The notes under the pieces are model-generated. The model saw only the letters and a list, made by a program, of their open reading frames with translations, was not told where the DNA came from and did no database searches. From positions 6,734,967 to 6,798,966 of the forward strand of contig CM026423.1 of the NCBI GenBank assembly GCA_014871385.1: a DNA stretch of 64,000 nucleotides. Direction: 5' to 3'. Below are positions 23,701-37,396 of the stretch, piece by piece. The number at the start of each line of letters is the position of its first letter. The first letter of the stretch is position 1. Source of the stretch: Ceratodon purpureus (Eukaryota; Streptophyta; Bryopsida; Pseudoditrichales; Ditrichaceae). The position numbers and the translations under genes are program-made.

Positions 23701-26700
23701 GGCCTACACTACATTTTGGAAGTGAAATGGAACCAAAAACCGTGAATGTTTCTCTCGTCGTTTCCTAGACTGTCGTTGAAGTGACTAAGAGCGTAACCAT
23801 TAACCGTATTTTAGAAGATTAGTGTTGACCAATCGGCTTCTTGTATTTTTTCTTTGTCGGTAATAATGGTGGGTTAACCCATATGGGTTAGTCCTAATAT
23901 CGATTTAAACGTAATCATTAGGGGGTTTGAAATAACTCTCACTTTGAAAAGTCATAAAAAAGCATCTGCATGGAATAGAAATATGAGATCACTTCACCTT
24001 TTTGTGATTTCTCCTTCTTTATGTAGAAAAACCAATGGGACATGTGCCGTAGAGCACATTGACCGCAATTCGGTTTGTTTCCTCAACGAATTCCAGCGCG
24101 GAATTGCCAAATGAGACAAACTTAACTATATTTTACAATAGATTAAGGTCTACATTTAACTTTTATTTCTAACAAATCTCCTTATTTTCACAGTTTCTCG
24201 GGTGTACGTAATGGTGGTTTTTGGGTATTGGTGTGGGCCTCGGCTGTTGTTGCAAGGGAGGGTAGAGTAGGCTGTTGGGGCAGGAGAGGAGGGGCAGTGG
24301 TCCCATCAATCTGAGCAGACCTGACTGGCAGAGAGGGGGAAGGATTGCTTCATCATTCTTCTGGAGGGGGTGGTACGTTGCTACAGAGGTGTAAGGTAAT
24401 TCACTTTTTGGGGGACTTACTAAGGATGGGGGAGTTTTTTAACCGACTGGGATCAGGGATGGGAAGGTACAGACTACAGTGGTGGAGAGTGGTGGGCTGT
24501 AGTAAATGTGAGGAATTTTTATACTTATGGGGTTGGATCTATGGGATGTTTTGGGGAAGACTTGGGTGCAGGGATAGGGTGGGATTTTAGACAGTGTACG
24601 GGGAACTGTACCAGACTACATGGTAAAAGTGACCACTCATGTTCATGTGTTGGAGTAAAAAGATGTACTTTATCTATATATTTGTGATCTCTTGGTTTTT
24701 GGAGGATTGTGAACGCATTCTAATCCATGGTGACATCACATTTTGTAGCCACTTCAAGATCTTTCTGCAAGCGCCCATATTCTTTTTCACGAAACGGATT
24801 TTTATGAGAAATGGATAATGTGATTACAAGTAAATACACCTTGAAGTAAATCAAAATCATATGTAAAAAATGATGCAAATTCGGAGTAAAATGGAAGTAA
24901 AGCGGGCGTTTTATGAAATACATGAATAGTTTTGGTACATGTGAGACATTAGGATTCATTCATAGTGTAGCATTCAAAATACTCAGTGTGCAAGTTGAAC
25001 GGGAAAATTAAGGAATTCTGCATCAAACCTTTCAGAGAATATATGTATATTTCTCTACAATTAAATTAGAAAATGAGGATTTTTTTCTACTTCCTTGTTT
25101 CTAACCGCTCCAAAAAGTGAGTCACAGCCATGGCTTCTGTTGTAGTAAAGCCCTGCTGCAACACATGTCCAGCCCAACCTTCAATTGGGTGTGAGTCACA
25201 GCCTCTGAGGAGTTAAAGCTGCAGAATAAATATCACTCTCCATCTCTTTATTGCAATGGAGGTTCACCACTTGACTCAAATATATATATATAATACAAAA
25301 ATCACTCTCCAACTCCCAATTTTCACTACACATTTAATTTCCAGTAAATTATCAAAATTCTAACCCAACCCACTTGGTTAACTAAACCCTCAACTTCTGG
25401 TGATCATCGACAATGATTTCTATGACTAAGAATTCTTCCTACTCAAAAAATATATATTGACATCAGCATTACAGTGATTAACTATAATACATCCTAAAAA
25501 CCTCCAAAATTATTGAAATAGCCACTGCACTGGATGTGTCAGAGTGACTTATGCTATCTGACAATATTGGGGAGCTGTGGAATTGAAGTTTTGGACTTGT
25601 TTACTAAAACAGACCTTGCGTGGCAGGGGTTGACATTTTGGAACTATTTTTTAACTGCTTCCAATATATTTCGCAAAATGTACTTGTCCTGCTGGCGATA
25701 CAAATTTAGATTAAATAAAAATGAGCATAATAAGATGCATTATTTTTTAATGGAAACTCACGAACAAACTGACACACAATACAGTAACTGTGTTGTCCTT
25801 AATCTGGTATGAATATCATGAGTAAACAACAAAAGGTATAACTAAATTTAGTGACTAGCCTTCCCCAGCTGGGTCAATCATCCTTTTTTTTTAAAACCCA
25901 ATTACAAATATTATTTTTGGTTGAATCATTTTAGTACTGTAGAAGGTAAAATATCCCTTATGTCAGGCTAGAGATGATACATTATCAGGGGGGTGGATTT
26001 ATAAACTATAGATACACCCCAAATGGTGAGACTTGAGACGCTAAACTGCAGCCCAAATGCCATGTGCAGGCTTTGTTGCGGCTCTCAGGATTCAAGAAAT
26101 CTGGAATTGTTTTTTGTTTTTTATTTTTTTGCAATGTGGAGTTTTTTAGTGATTTAGGATGTGACAAGGAACCCATTGTGGAGGAGGAAGGGGTAACTTA
26201 TTAATAGGGGAAGGGCAGGGGTGAGGGGAGGGGATTGGGTGGGAGATGATGCAGCCAGTGGGAGGAGCCTGGGCTGGACAAAGATCAGCTGAAAATACGG
26301 AGAGGGCAGGGCCCAATTTGGGAATGGCCAATCACCGTTTGGAGGGGTTTATTGGTGGGTAGGAGGGGGACATTGGTTGTGTGGGTGGACTCTTGAAGTA
26401 GATGAGATGACGCTCCGCGAAGGATGAGAATGTTGTGTTTTAGTAGAAAGGGTGTTTTGTTTCGCCAAAAAAGAGAAAGATTTGGTGGAATTCGGCATGT
26501 TTTGGTGATCAATCTTGGTAAAATATTATACACTTCTCCATTATTGATGAGGTTTGAGTTGTGCATAAAGTTTAAAAGTTTTACAGTAGAAATAGTCAGT
26601 AAGTACTAATGAGAGTTTGTGGATAAAAAGATGGGTTTTAGTATTCTAGATGTGTATTTGAGCTGCTTTGTCATTCACATCTTGTTATATTCCATGTTTT

Positions 26701-26859
26701 TCGTCTGCGTAAATGTCAACCTTTTAATTGTCATATTTAAGTACAAATAGATGTAAAAATATCACGTTGAATCGATTTAATCTTAAAGTATGGAAGACAG
26801 TAAATAAAATTTTAAAAAGAATAAAAAATTTAACATAGAAACGTAGTTTGCAAGGATAG
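23701..26859. other. intergenic transition zone, no gene recognised
   Basis: Composition falls from GC-balanced to AT-rich. G-rich patches occur at 24225-24620 and 26160-26420. ORFs up to 93 codons (26285-26566 -) follow from the strand bias of these patches and show no domain. Confidence 0.5.
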
Positions 26860-27200
26860 ACAAGTTGGCGAGCAGGACTGAAGTGATGGTTGATAGGGCC
26901 CATGGAAAGGGATAAGAATGGCTAAGAGAGGGTAGCGTAAGGCGGACTGATCTTGATGCCATCCTTAGCCAAAGGTCACATGTAGGTCAAATCACTTCTG
27001 GTTAAAGGCACCGCCTCATTGGAAGGTGCAGGGAGATGCCGGGCCCGAGGTTGGTAGCACATCGGGAAGGCCCACGGAGGTGGCAAAATCAGGTAGGGTG
27101 AAGTAAGGGCCATAGAAGACAGGTTTCAAGGCAGGATAGTGATGCTTGAGTGGCATGGACCTCGTGGTTGCAGAGATGGGTTGCCTAACTATGCGTAATT
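26860..27200. other. isolated GC-rich island, unidentified
   Basis: About 340 bases of G-rich, complex sequence within AT-rich surroundings (…aggcggactgatcttgatgcc…, …tgccgggcccgagg…). Every frame contains stops and no motif is recognisable. It could be an old transposon or gene fragment. Confidence 0.35.
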
Positions 27201-30200
27201 GTAGAATTTCAGGACTAGTGACAGAGTATGATTATGACTTGTACTGGTCTTTTCTGGATGGGAGAGATTTTTGTCGTTTGTAGCATCTGTGGCATCTGAC
27301 AACTTCCTAAAATCATAAAATCATAAGTTTTTTTCATAAATTAGTTTTTTTCATAAAAAAACAAGACACAAGGCCAGTTCCATGTACATATTGTTCTAAC
27401 ATTATGTATCAAGTCTCAAATACTCTACATTTATAATATAAATAACATGGTATCCACGTTTTAAATCCCACAATGGCTTTTTGGAAGGATCAAGCAACCT
27501 GCAATAATGGCAATTTTGATTTTGGAGATGGCTGAAGGTACTTGGTTTGTGGAAACATTTTTTTGTTTCTTATCAAACCTTTAAGAAATCATGCTACCTA
27601 AAGTAGTTCTTATAACTTAAGATAACTCCAAATATTTTGTTGTATCAACTACTACCTCCAAAAATTAGCATACAAGTAGCTACACAATTTTCTTTAAGTT
27701 TTTCATTAAATTCTCTTCACGTTAAAAATATTCCACTTTAAGAAAAGTCAAAATTTTGACATTCAATTAGATAAAAAACAAAATAAAAATAAAAATATTT
27801 TCTACATGGTTACAAAAAATTGTGTTCTTCTTACTGTACTTTGTTTTTATTACTGCAAGAAGCAGTATCCTTAGTCTAACCATCAATTCACATTCCTTTA
27901 ACGTGATTTTGTTTTGTTTTTTGATCATTGTAATTCAACTTAAAAGTTGAATGGGTAAATTAAATTGAGTTTTAGCAAAAAAATCTCAAGACTTTAAAAA
28001 TACAATATATGACTGTCTATTTTTATTGTAATGAAATAAATTTAATAACTACTATCAAAAACATACTAATAACATTAACTGATAGTAATAATGCGTATTA
28101 ATGATACTATTTATATAGTTCCAAAAATCACCTTATTGTACCATTCATTACCATTTTCAGTACACTTCTTTATACTTGAGACCTTAGTAAGGATCATAAA
28201 TAACTTATATGATATAAATTCAACTTAAAATTTGATATATTAACAACAAAATTCTTTTCCAATAAGTATTGGATGAAAATAATTCATCGTTAGTTGGTTG
28301 CATCTTTATTGGTCTTTCAACATTTAAAATAACATAAATAAGGATTTAATCTTTTATATACAAAAATCATTATGTTTCTTCCATTACAATGAAATACATT
28401 AGATCTTTGAAGAAGGAATTATGAAAATCCTTATAGCAAATCATTATATTAATATCTTAAATAGATGAGACTATCATAAAGGATGGGTTTACCTACAATG
28501 TGCATGATTCACTTTGAAGCTTAAAATGGAGAAGTGAAATACTTTTCTTCAAATGAATAAACTCAAATTAAAGATCAATTTTTTAATTTTTAATTTGACA
28601 TGTATATATCTATACTTGTAAAAACGCTAATGCAATGTTGGATTTAAAATTTGACTTTATAGTTGTTGCAATTTGCAACAACACCCCCCTTTTCATAAAA
28701 ACAATTAAAAATCGCATTTTGAGTAGGTTAGGATGTAGGATTTTATATCTTTGTATTCATAATGCTTATACCAACAAGAAAAACGCTTATAACAACAAGA
28801 TAACAACATCCAAGCAAAGTATCATCCTCAACTATTTTTTTTAAAGATAGTTTTTAATTCTATGTACATAAGTATTTTTAATTGCAATGTTAATAGCCAA
28901 CTTAGAATTTTTTTAATAATTTTGGACCAACTGATTAATATTTATAGAATCAACTGATTAAAAAAGTACAAATATTGTTTTTATAGGCTTATTTATAATG
29001 AAGATGCAAAATGTACAAAACCTTAAAATGAAGATATGTATTTGTTATATACGTGAAAATTTAATGTTTCATATTTTATTTATTAAAGGTTGTGATGAAT
29101 TTTATTTGAGTGTCATCCATCCATTCATGCTTGAAGTACCCTTATTTAATATTATTAACTATATTACTAATTTAGAAAACAATACTCTCTTGTATTTTCT
29201 TAAATAGTTTTTTCTATTGGATTGAATTTTTACAACATTAAATTTTTTAAAATCCAAGATAAGATCATCATAGTCAAGAAAGTGTAAAATAAAAGGCATT
29301 AATCTTTTGATATTCTCGTAGATATGAGAATTTATTTTTGAAAAAACTACTAGAGTTATAGAGATTATATGTTACATCTTTCTTAAAAGTAATTCATTGT
29401 TTGAATCAATCACGGACGATTCCAAGTTTTAAAATAATAAAATTATTTATAGTGATTTTCCAAAAGTAGATGACTCTAAACTAATTTGAACTATTTTCTA
29501 AATTTTAAAGCTTTTTGTTATATAGATGGTTTGGAGATCAAAATAGAAAAAAATTCATTGTCTTTTATTAATGTATTTTTAAATTTTTATATATTTGAAA
29601 TTTATTAGTGTTGGAATATATAAAATCTCCATAAAATAAATATTTTATGGTATTTGATTTAATATTGAAATTATCTTCAAAGCTTTTATTATAGAACTAC
29701 CAAAGCAAATTGATATAAATCCATAGTAATATCTTTTAAATCCATATTATCTTACTTTGAAGATATTCATCATATGTATTTAGCTAATTTATATAAAATA
29801 TCTAAAATTAATTTTGTCGATTTCTATCGACTAATTTGGGGTCTCTGTTTCCTTTAAAAATACTAAAATTTATGGGTGAAGAAAATCCAATGACACGCAT
29901 TACAAAAATTAATCTATGCTCATGCATGCAATTTCATTTTATAATTGATGATATAAATATTTGTGAATTATGTGGTCGGAAAGATAGTTGCTGGATTTCT
30001 TTTCAATTGATTATCTAGGTCACATTTGATTATGAAATTTGTAATCACTTTATAAAGAATATTTGTACTAGGTTACAGTATGCCATTGAATCTTTATATA
30101 TGAAGTTGATTTTATAATCTGTTTTTAATTTACTGTTCTATTATTTCTCATTATATAGAAAAATAAATTTCCAACTTCAAATCTATTTAAAGTAAGTATA

Positions 30201-30899
30201 CAAGGCAATATTTTTTTTTTCTATACTCAATTTAAATATGAACCACTCTCAATAAACATGTAAGCTAATAGAAAGTCTTCCTCAATAATTGAATTTAAGT
30301 ATCACTTTCTCAAAATATTTAATACTAAAGACATTCTAAGATTATCACTTACATAGTCCAAAGCCATTTGAGATTTTTGACATTTTATTTTTTTGGTGTT
30401 TGTCAATCTATAGACAGTCAACCATCATAATAGCTTTTGAATGGTTCTTTGTTAGTACAAATAAATATCTATCAATAAGAATCTAATTGATTGTACAAAA
30501 AGGTTGTGAAGAAAAGAAGGCTTTATGGCATGGAATTGGTGGATGGAAAATCAAAGATTAAAAAAATTATAAATTATAAAAAAAAAAGGATCAAATAAAT
30601 GTTTACTATTAGTTCTTAATTGAATCTTCCATGTCAAAATTTAAAATATGTTTTGTTCAACTTATCATCTTATAATACATTGATTCCAATCTTCATTTTA
30701 AAATATTATTCTAAATTTAACTAGTATTACGCACAATTGTCAACAAAATTCATAATCTATCATGGTACAAACTCCATATTATTTATTTTAAGATAAATTA
30801 AAATATTTCACAATGAAGTTTCTATTGTGGCACTAGCTAGAGAAGTGTGAAGTCTCACATTTAGGAAGTAAATAAATAAATGTATATCTAGGAAGTTGC
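27201..30899. other. very AT-rich intergenic sequence, no gene recognised
   Basis: The most AT-rich stretch of the window. The small ORFs have composition typical of random AT-rich DNA. I see no repeat with clear ends. Confidence 0.6.
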
Positions 30900-31050
30900 A
30901 AGCGAAGGTAAATTGACAACGATCATGATCACAACCATGCCGACGCCAACGCCTATGCCTTTCTATTCTCTTTGTAATTTTCTTGGATAAAAACCCTTTC
31001 CGAGTACCTCGTCGACAGAATTTAAGTTGAAAACAATGTTACTCAATTTT
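30900..31050 (+). pseudogene. eroded gene fragment, copy 1 of a local duplication
   Basis: This block matches 31380-31480. It encodes an Asp/His-rich stretch (DHDHNHAD) followed by a segment readable as F-L-G-stop-K-P-F-P-S-T-S-S-T, with frame breaks. The second copy reads DDDDHGADCFSYFSGVKSF. The parent protein is not recognised. Confidence 0.35.
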
Positions 31051-31363
31051 TGAATGATGGTTTGTGCTGTGTAAATTTGAAAATTGCTTCAAGACCACTT
31101 TGTGAAAAAAAACCCAAAAAAAACAAAACTAATAAGTAAGAAATGAAAGGTGTTTACAGAAAAATGAAATAAAATAAAATTTACACAAAAAATGAATGAA
31201 GTCAAACTTTGCTTTGTTTTTAATATATGTCAATTGATTTTAAAATATCGTTTGAAATAACTTATGCAATAACCTTCTGAACAGTCATTTATATAATCTA
31301 TATAACAACCTTTCAAGTTTTCGATTCTAACTTTAATCTTTTTATTTATTTTCACGACCATAT

Positions 31364-31738
31364 ATGACCAATAATACCAAAAAACATGACGACGACGATC
31401 ACGGCGCTGATTGTTTTTCATATTTTTCTGGAGTAAAATCTTTTCTGAGTTCCTCGTTGACGAAATTAAATCCACTATCTTCTACACATGAACAAATGAA
31501 TATCTACGAAATGGAAAATATAATAAATAAAGTTCTCCCTCCATCTCCTTTCATGGGGCTCCTTTGCACAATTTGTTTGGAAACACTTTTTGATGCCGCT
31601 ACCGTACTTTTGCAATTCCTCCTTCAAATGCTACCACAAGTTATCTTCTTCATCAAGCTATCCAATTTTGTACTTTCATTCTATATTCATTCTACTCAAA
31701 TCCCATATTCTCTATCTCTTTTTGAATTTCAAATCTAA
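31364..31738 (+). pseudogene. eroded gene fragment, copy 2 (ORF of 124 codons, unidentified)
   Basis: A 124-codon frame starting MTNNTKKHDDDDHGADC. Its first ~40 residues correspond to the broken sequence at 30900-31050, with SGVKSFLSSSLTKL matching the GxKPFPSTSST region. The remainder is leucine/phenylalanine-rich without a recognisable domain. Shared codon-level similarity suggests descent from a real coding sequence. Whether this copy is still expressed is unknown, and the AT-rich setting argues against it. Confidence 0.3.
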
Positions 31739-33118
31739 GTTGCTTTCATAGACCCTTCAATGAACCCTTCACATTGTTCCTTATAACCAATGTATTTGAC
31801 ACCTCTACACAAGAAATTCGTTATCAAACTTGGCGTTTAACTAAAACCAAGACACAAGTGTTGTTTTCGATTTGCCAATGGTTGAATTGATTCTATCATG
31901 TGTTTTATTCTTGCTCTTCATTGAAACGAGGCCACTGGCATCTATGAAACTACAATTTACTTGTTACAAAATCTAAGGTTTTGTTACAATTTAAGCCCCA
32001 TAGAGGTTTTAGGTAAAATGAAATAGTACAAAGTAATATTATAGTGCTTAGCTTTTTGGAGGAGGAAGATTTTTGTGCAAACTAATTGTATGAATATTTT
32101 GGTGTATTTTGGTGTAAAATTGGAGAGTTAGTGTTTTTTCATTTGTTCCCAACAACATTTTTTAATGTTGGGATGACGTGATAAGCGTGGAGCCCTCCTT
32201 GGGCATTCATAACATTATTTTTTAATTTTATTTTTCTGAGTCAAATGGTCAATTCATAACATTTTTATACTGGTTCTCAAAGCATTCATAGAGCTTGCTA
32301 TTTTTCCCATCCTGTGCACACTCCCAGACCAGTCAATCATGGAGAGGTGCCACAACAGAGAGAAAGCTCTAGCATCCTCAATCATTGTGCCAGTTCTTTA
32401 ACCAATATATATACTAAACTATTTTTGCAGAGCACCCAATTCGGAATACATGTGCTGTTATATTCACTGATGCTTGAAACTGAGAAACTTTCTCTCGATT
32501 ATTTGCAAAGGCTTCTCCAATTTGTACACATTGGTTTGACAAGCTCCGTTTTTCCAAAGTAAAATTCATCACTACCTGATCAGAAGCTGCATTCTAACAC
32601 CCGCTAGGAGTTTGCGCTCAAAAGATGTTTCATACATCCCAACTTCAATATTGTTACCAAATGCTTTAGAATCTACATTCCAGAACAACTTGCGAATTTC
32701 AAAGTCCCTATTCCCAAATGAATGCAACTCCACAGCCAGCATCAAGTGCCACATGAATTGATGGAACTCTCTAAGTCCCCCATCAAGCGTGGCTCATAAC
32801 CCATGCACTATGGTATGAACACCTATCCAGGGACCCCCCCAAAGGCCAACACTGTCAGATTCTTGCTCCACTATAGATTTGATCACCCTACAAATACCTA
32901 TAATGTACCCCATGCATACATGCAGCACGATGTCCGGCTTTAGGTTAACCTATATTGGTCACTTTTAAAATTTGTAGTTATTATGGCAGGTGCTTATAAA
33001 TATTCTAAAAATGGGAAAACTTCGTTTGTTTTATTGGCAATCACTGAAAAATAGTGAGGCACTCATTCCACCACTCCAAGTATAGTGAATTCCTTAAGTG
33101 TACAAAAATAGATGTTCA
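31739..33118. other. intergenic, no gene recognised
   Basis: Moderate complexity with ORFs up to 82 codons (32314-32562 +). No domain is recognised. Confidence 0.5.
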
Positions 33119-33120
33119 TA

Positions 33121-33248
33121 CCATAGTGGAAAAGGTGTACAACTATACCAAAGATGAACACCAAAAATGTCCAATTACACCAAAAATTTAATTTTCTGGT
33201 TGTAATTGGACATTTTTTGGTGTAGTTGTACACCCTTTTCCACTAGTG
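33121..33248. mobile_element. CACTA-type miniature element, copy 1
   Basis: A near-complete inverted repeat. The left arm is CATAGTGGAAAAGGTGTACAAC. The right arm on the opposite strand is CACTAGTGGAAAAGGGTGTAC. The terminal CACTAGTGGAAAA matches the CACTA (En/Spm) superfamily pattern, although the left end has eroded to CATAGTGG. Internal arms (ccaaaaatgtccaatta / taattggacattttttgg) extend the palindrome through most of its 128 bp. Flanks are ATA/ATG-like, not a perfect 3-bp duplication. Confidence 0.6.
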
Positions 33249-33312
33249 ATGTCAGGGAGGGGGTACATATCTGCCCTTATTATTATGTTCATTGGGACCT
33301 TCTTGATTTCAA

Positions 33313-33449
33313 CACTAGTGAAAAAGGTATTTACTTACAGCAAAAATGAACACCAAGCAGGGAAGGATTACACCAAAAAAATAATTTTCTTGGTATAATA
33401 CTTCATTACTTGGTATTCATCTTTGGTGTACGTACCTTTTCCACTAGTG
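33313..33449. mobile_element. CACTA-type miniature element, copy 2
   Basis: 137 bp beginning CACTAGTGAAAAAGGTAT. The right end on the opposite strand is CACTAGTGGAAAAGGTACG. Internal phrases (aaaatgaacaccaa, ttggtattcatctttggtgta) are shared in part with the copy 65 bases upstream. Flanking triplets are CAA and TAA, a one-base mismatch from a 3-bp duplication. Confidence 0.65.
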
Positions 33450-33450
33450 T

Positions 33451-34507
33451 AAGGAGACCTACGTAGTGCAATTCACGGTTGCATGTACCAAATTTAACCC
33501 TCGGAAAAACCATAGAAAGACCTTAGGATCCCAAAATGGGGAGGGCTAGAAAGATGGACCCAACCAAATGTGGAATCCGAGCCACTCTTGTTGGGGAGAA
33601 GTAAAGAGACCAAAACCAGAACATGATGGGAATCCATTGGAAAATGTTGTGCAAAAAGTTAGCAGAAACCATGGAAATGCACAAAATCCTACCAGTTGCA
33701 AGCAGAGTCCAACATAACCTGAGTAATTTTCTCATACGGAAAGGGAACAGGATCCTGGTTCTCAGTTCCCAATGGGATTTTAATCATGTAGTCCATCCTG
33801 ACCGCCCGTGTGGAGAATGCCACGATTAGGAGCTGCCCATGTGATGTAAGGAGCCCACCATTTCCCTTGGCTCTGCCACTGCCTGCAATTCGGCTTGATT
33901 ACAATAGTATTAATCTCTATGTACCACTAATAGTAGACTTTCACATAGCATGGAGCTCCCGTATTTTAAGCCAAGTAGCTCCAACATGACTAAGTTTAGG
34001 TTCATACAAAAAAAAGTCTGTTGAGTGCTTGTATGCGTAGGAGTGGTTCTAGGTTCCTTCAATCATGTGGGATTTGTGTTGCAATGGACCTTTATAGTCT
34101 GATGTCTGCCTGCTCCCTTGTCTGACTATGGGGCCTTTTGAAGAGCCAGTGCACGTAGTTTCAGCGGATGGGAAAAAAGGATGCATGGTGTTTTTCCTTT
34201 TTGGAAGCAAACTGGGGGAGTGTTGTTATTATTTTTACGTTTGGCAAATTGATTGATACAGTTACATAAGTTGCTTATTATTTTTATTTTTATTTTGTGG
34301 CGGCTGCCACACATGGAAGGACATCAAAGTTGGCTTCGTAGGAGGGCGATGTACTTAAAGCATTCCTTCATGCTATACAGAAGACCAATGGCCATGCAGT
34401 AGCTGCACATTTGCTAACATCCACTGAGTAATAACAAACAATGTGCATGCCCGCCACCATGAAATGAGCATGAAGCTTGTCCACTGTACTGTACATTATA
34501 ATTCGCC
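33451..34507. other. intergenic, no gene recognised
   Basis: Moderate GC with ORFs of 62-70 codons on both strands, none recognisable. Confidence 0.5.
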
Positions 34508-34511
34508 TTAA

Positions 34512-35053
34512 CCCTTTAACGTCCGGATTCATCACTGTTTTCAAAGATTTGTTATAAAATGGTTGATGAAAATGGAAAATGGAATTGATGTACAAAACAA
34601 AGTTGTAGATGTCAATGTGAAGATAACATCCGTACGGTTGGATTCATCATATTTATTAATAATATTTTTAAAGTAATTTTGCAAGGTTTTTTTTTGTAAT
34701 TCAATTAAAAATCCAAAATTAACACTAATTTTTTTTTAAATATTGTAATGAGATTGGAATAACATGCATTACAAGATGGTATAGTTTCCATTATTTGATT
34801 CTACTTATTATGAAAAATCATGTTTAAGGTCTCTCTTTTTGAACTAAGATTGAAACTTGATATAAATCACTTTTGTAATGTTTCAAAAATTCACATTATA
34901 TTATTCTGAAAATCCAAACCGTACAAATAGTATAAAACTAGCACAAGAATTGGAAAAAAAAAGAGAAATGGATGAAAAACATCCTACAGGAGAGAAAACG
35001 AGCTGCTGAAATTCATCTGGCGTCCAGATTCTGGACGCCGGCACGTTAAAGGG
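34512..35053. mobile_element. TTAA-flanked piggyBac-like miniature element, copy A
   Basis: 542 bp. The left end is CCCTTTAACGTCCGGATTC. The right end on the opposite strand is CCCTTTAACGTGCCGGCGTC. Perfect TTAA lies outside both ends (34508-34511 and 35054-35057). A 9-bp perfect hairpin (GGCGTCCAG-att-CTGGACGCC, 35019-35039) sits just inside the right end. No ORF of transposase size is present. TTAA flanks with CCC-starting termini are the diagnostic combination of the piggyBac superfamily. Confidence 0.75.
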
Positions 35054-35057
35054 TTAA

Positions 35058-37392
35058 CCTAGCAGAAATTCAGTGCAAACTTATGACTGGACATGTCATG
35101 AAATAAAGTGAAGAATTACAACAAACATTGCTCCCAAGTAGGAGCTGGCCCAAATCAAGCACTCTCCGGCAAATGTTTTTAGACTGAGTACCTAAGTTTA
35201 TAAAGCAGAGATGGCTTGTATTCATTTGAAATTGTAATTCTATGAATTCTCTTTGCCTCTCATTGCTTTCTTTGCACTTCTCTCTCCTATACAATGTGAG
35301 TTATATATATATAAATTTATATAAATATAACTCCATCTTTATTTATTCAATTTTTCATGTAATTTTTGTTGTAAGTGATTTTAGACATAGTTCTCAATAA
35401 GTAATATTGAGAATTTGATATGTAAATAAAAGTTACACATCTTGAATTTTAGATTCTATCTATACGGTTAGATCTATGATTGCTATGACTTATCCTTTTT
35501 TATGAATTCTGAAACATAAAATAAAAAAATATTTCGTAATTCAACTATGAATAAGATATTGACAATAAGTGGATGAAATTTTTTTTGATGGGTTATAATG
35601 TAGCACTTTAGGTGTAGTGATTTTTGGAGATTTTTTGGATGCTTGATTTGAATAGTTTTTTCTCTTCAAGAACTCTTTTAGACCAAAATCTTCAAGATTT
35701 TTGATGAAACACTTCTAAAAAAATGAAGCATAATTTAAAAAATATATATATTTCCTTTACAATCAAATTATGCATACATGAAACTAGATTTCCAAAAAAA
35801 AAATTAGTAAAAAAATCACACCACAAAAAGTGCATGATGGATAAGAAAATACAAATGGAATTTGTACATCATCATGCCAAAAACTCCTGCTTGGGCAATT
35901 AGAGGTTAAGCCATCACAGAGAGCAATGAAGGAGTTTTTAGAAATTTACCCTCGAAGTTCCTTGATGTTTTTGGGAGCAAAGTTGCAAAAAAATAACACC
36001 TACTCAATAAATAAATTATTCAATTGATTAGATTTGTAATATTATGATCAATAACCTACCTTGTTACATAGGTATAAAACAAATAAGAGAGCAATTCACC
36101 GTACAAATTGAAAGATTGTAAGGTCCAAAGTCATTATAAAAATATAGTTTGTTAAAATCATTTTGGTCACTAGTGGAGCAATGTATCTAAGTTTTCATGA
36201 ACAATTATATACTTTGCAAAGACATTTGATCTTAGGAAGGTTATTGATTCTTGTAGGTATATTTATGATCTCCAATTTTGAGCTCCATGCAAGCTTGAAA
36301 GTGCTTGCAAATCATCCTTTTGGTCGTAGAAGGCATATTGAAAATTTCCATGTACTCTCCAAATTCAAACACCTAAAAAGGTAACCATTTAATGTTCAAT
36401 TGAAAATCCAAATTGCAAATATATCTTTATCTATGAGAAAAACAACCACACAAAATTACATCACAGTCGGAGTTGAATTTAATTTTATGTACAATTTTAA
36501 AGTAGAACCACTTTATTTTTGTAGAAATTCCAAGGGGCAAGTATGCAATTGTAGGTACTATGGATGGACCCGCTTCCATGTCATGCAAGTTGCATAGGAA
36601 ATGCTAATTGGCACACATGGTTTTTTTTTACATCGAGTTGGATGAAAATTGCCCTTGGAATGGAAACTACTTGCCATGAATGGAAGTATTTCATCAATGT
36701 GTATAAATGAGAAAATGTTAGGCCTGCTATATTGCAAGTGTCTATTCTTTGAAAATTGGTCTAATCAAATTTAGTCCTTATGTATGAGGCACAACATGGC
36801 CAGTAATAAGAGATTTAAAACTACTAAAAGTGAAATAATTCTTGACAATCTCATAAAGATCATGTCAGTTGTTTACCTACTAATCTACAAGTATCAGAGT
36901 GGTGTAACAAAGTTTTTGAATAGTCTGTATTCAAGACAAACATAATTAGAGGACCATAAAACTTCTTAGACAAACATGATTTTCTCTAAAAGGCTATAAT
37001 ATAAGAAACAAATTATTGTATTTTTTCAAAGTTCTTACAACTCTCTAAATGCAAAAAATCTCAAAAATCAAATTCAAAATTGACATCATAAGAATCCAAC
37101 AAAACTTTTAAAAAATTCTTTGTAGATCTTAATTGTCCTTCAAATGTTTGGACCTATAAATAAAAAACCATAAAATTCAAAAAACAAACAACTAATTCTC
37201 CAATGTTAAAACATCTAATATTGGATTTTAATTCAAAATGAATTGTTTACAATTCTAGACTTTTATAACAAGATCTCATTCAATTTAATTTTTGATATAA
37301 TCTCGTATTTTGCAAAAGTCCAATATTTATTAATGTCCATAAAAATTCAATTATAATGACGTAATCAATTTCAGAATTTTAAATTTCATAGA
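35058..37392. other. AT-rich intergenic, no gene recognised
   Basis: ORFs do not exceed 75 codons and no domains are seen. A (TA)n-like tract occurs at about 35301-35312. Confidence 0.6.
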
Positions 37393-37396
37393 TTAA

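Noticed and set aside
34508-35057. Interpretation of the TTAA elements as Tc1/mariner (TA target)
   Set aside because: The bases outside TA are T and A at nearly all copies' ends, so TTAA is the better target. It remains a formal alternative.
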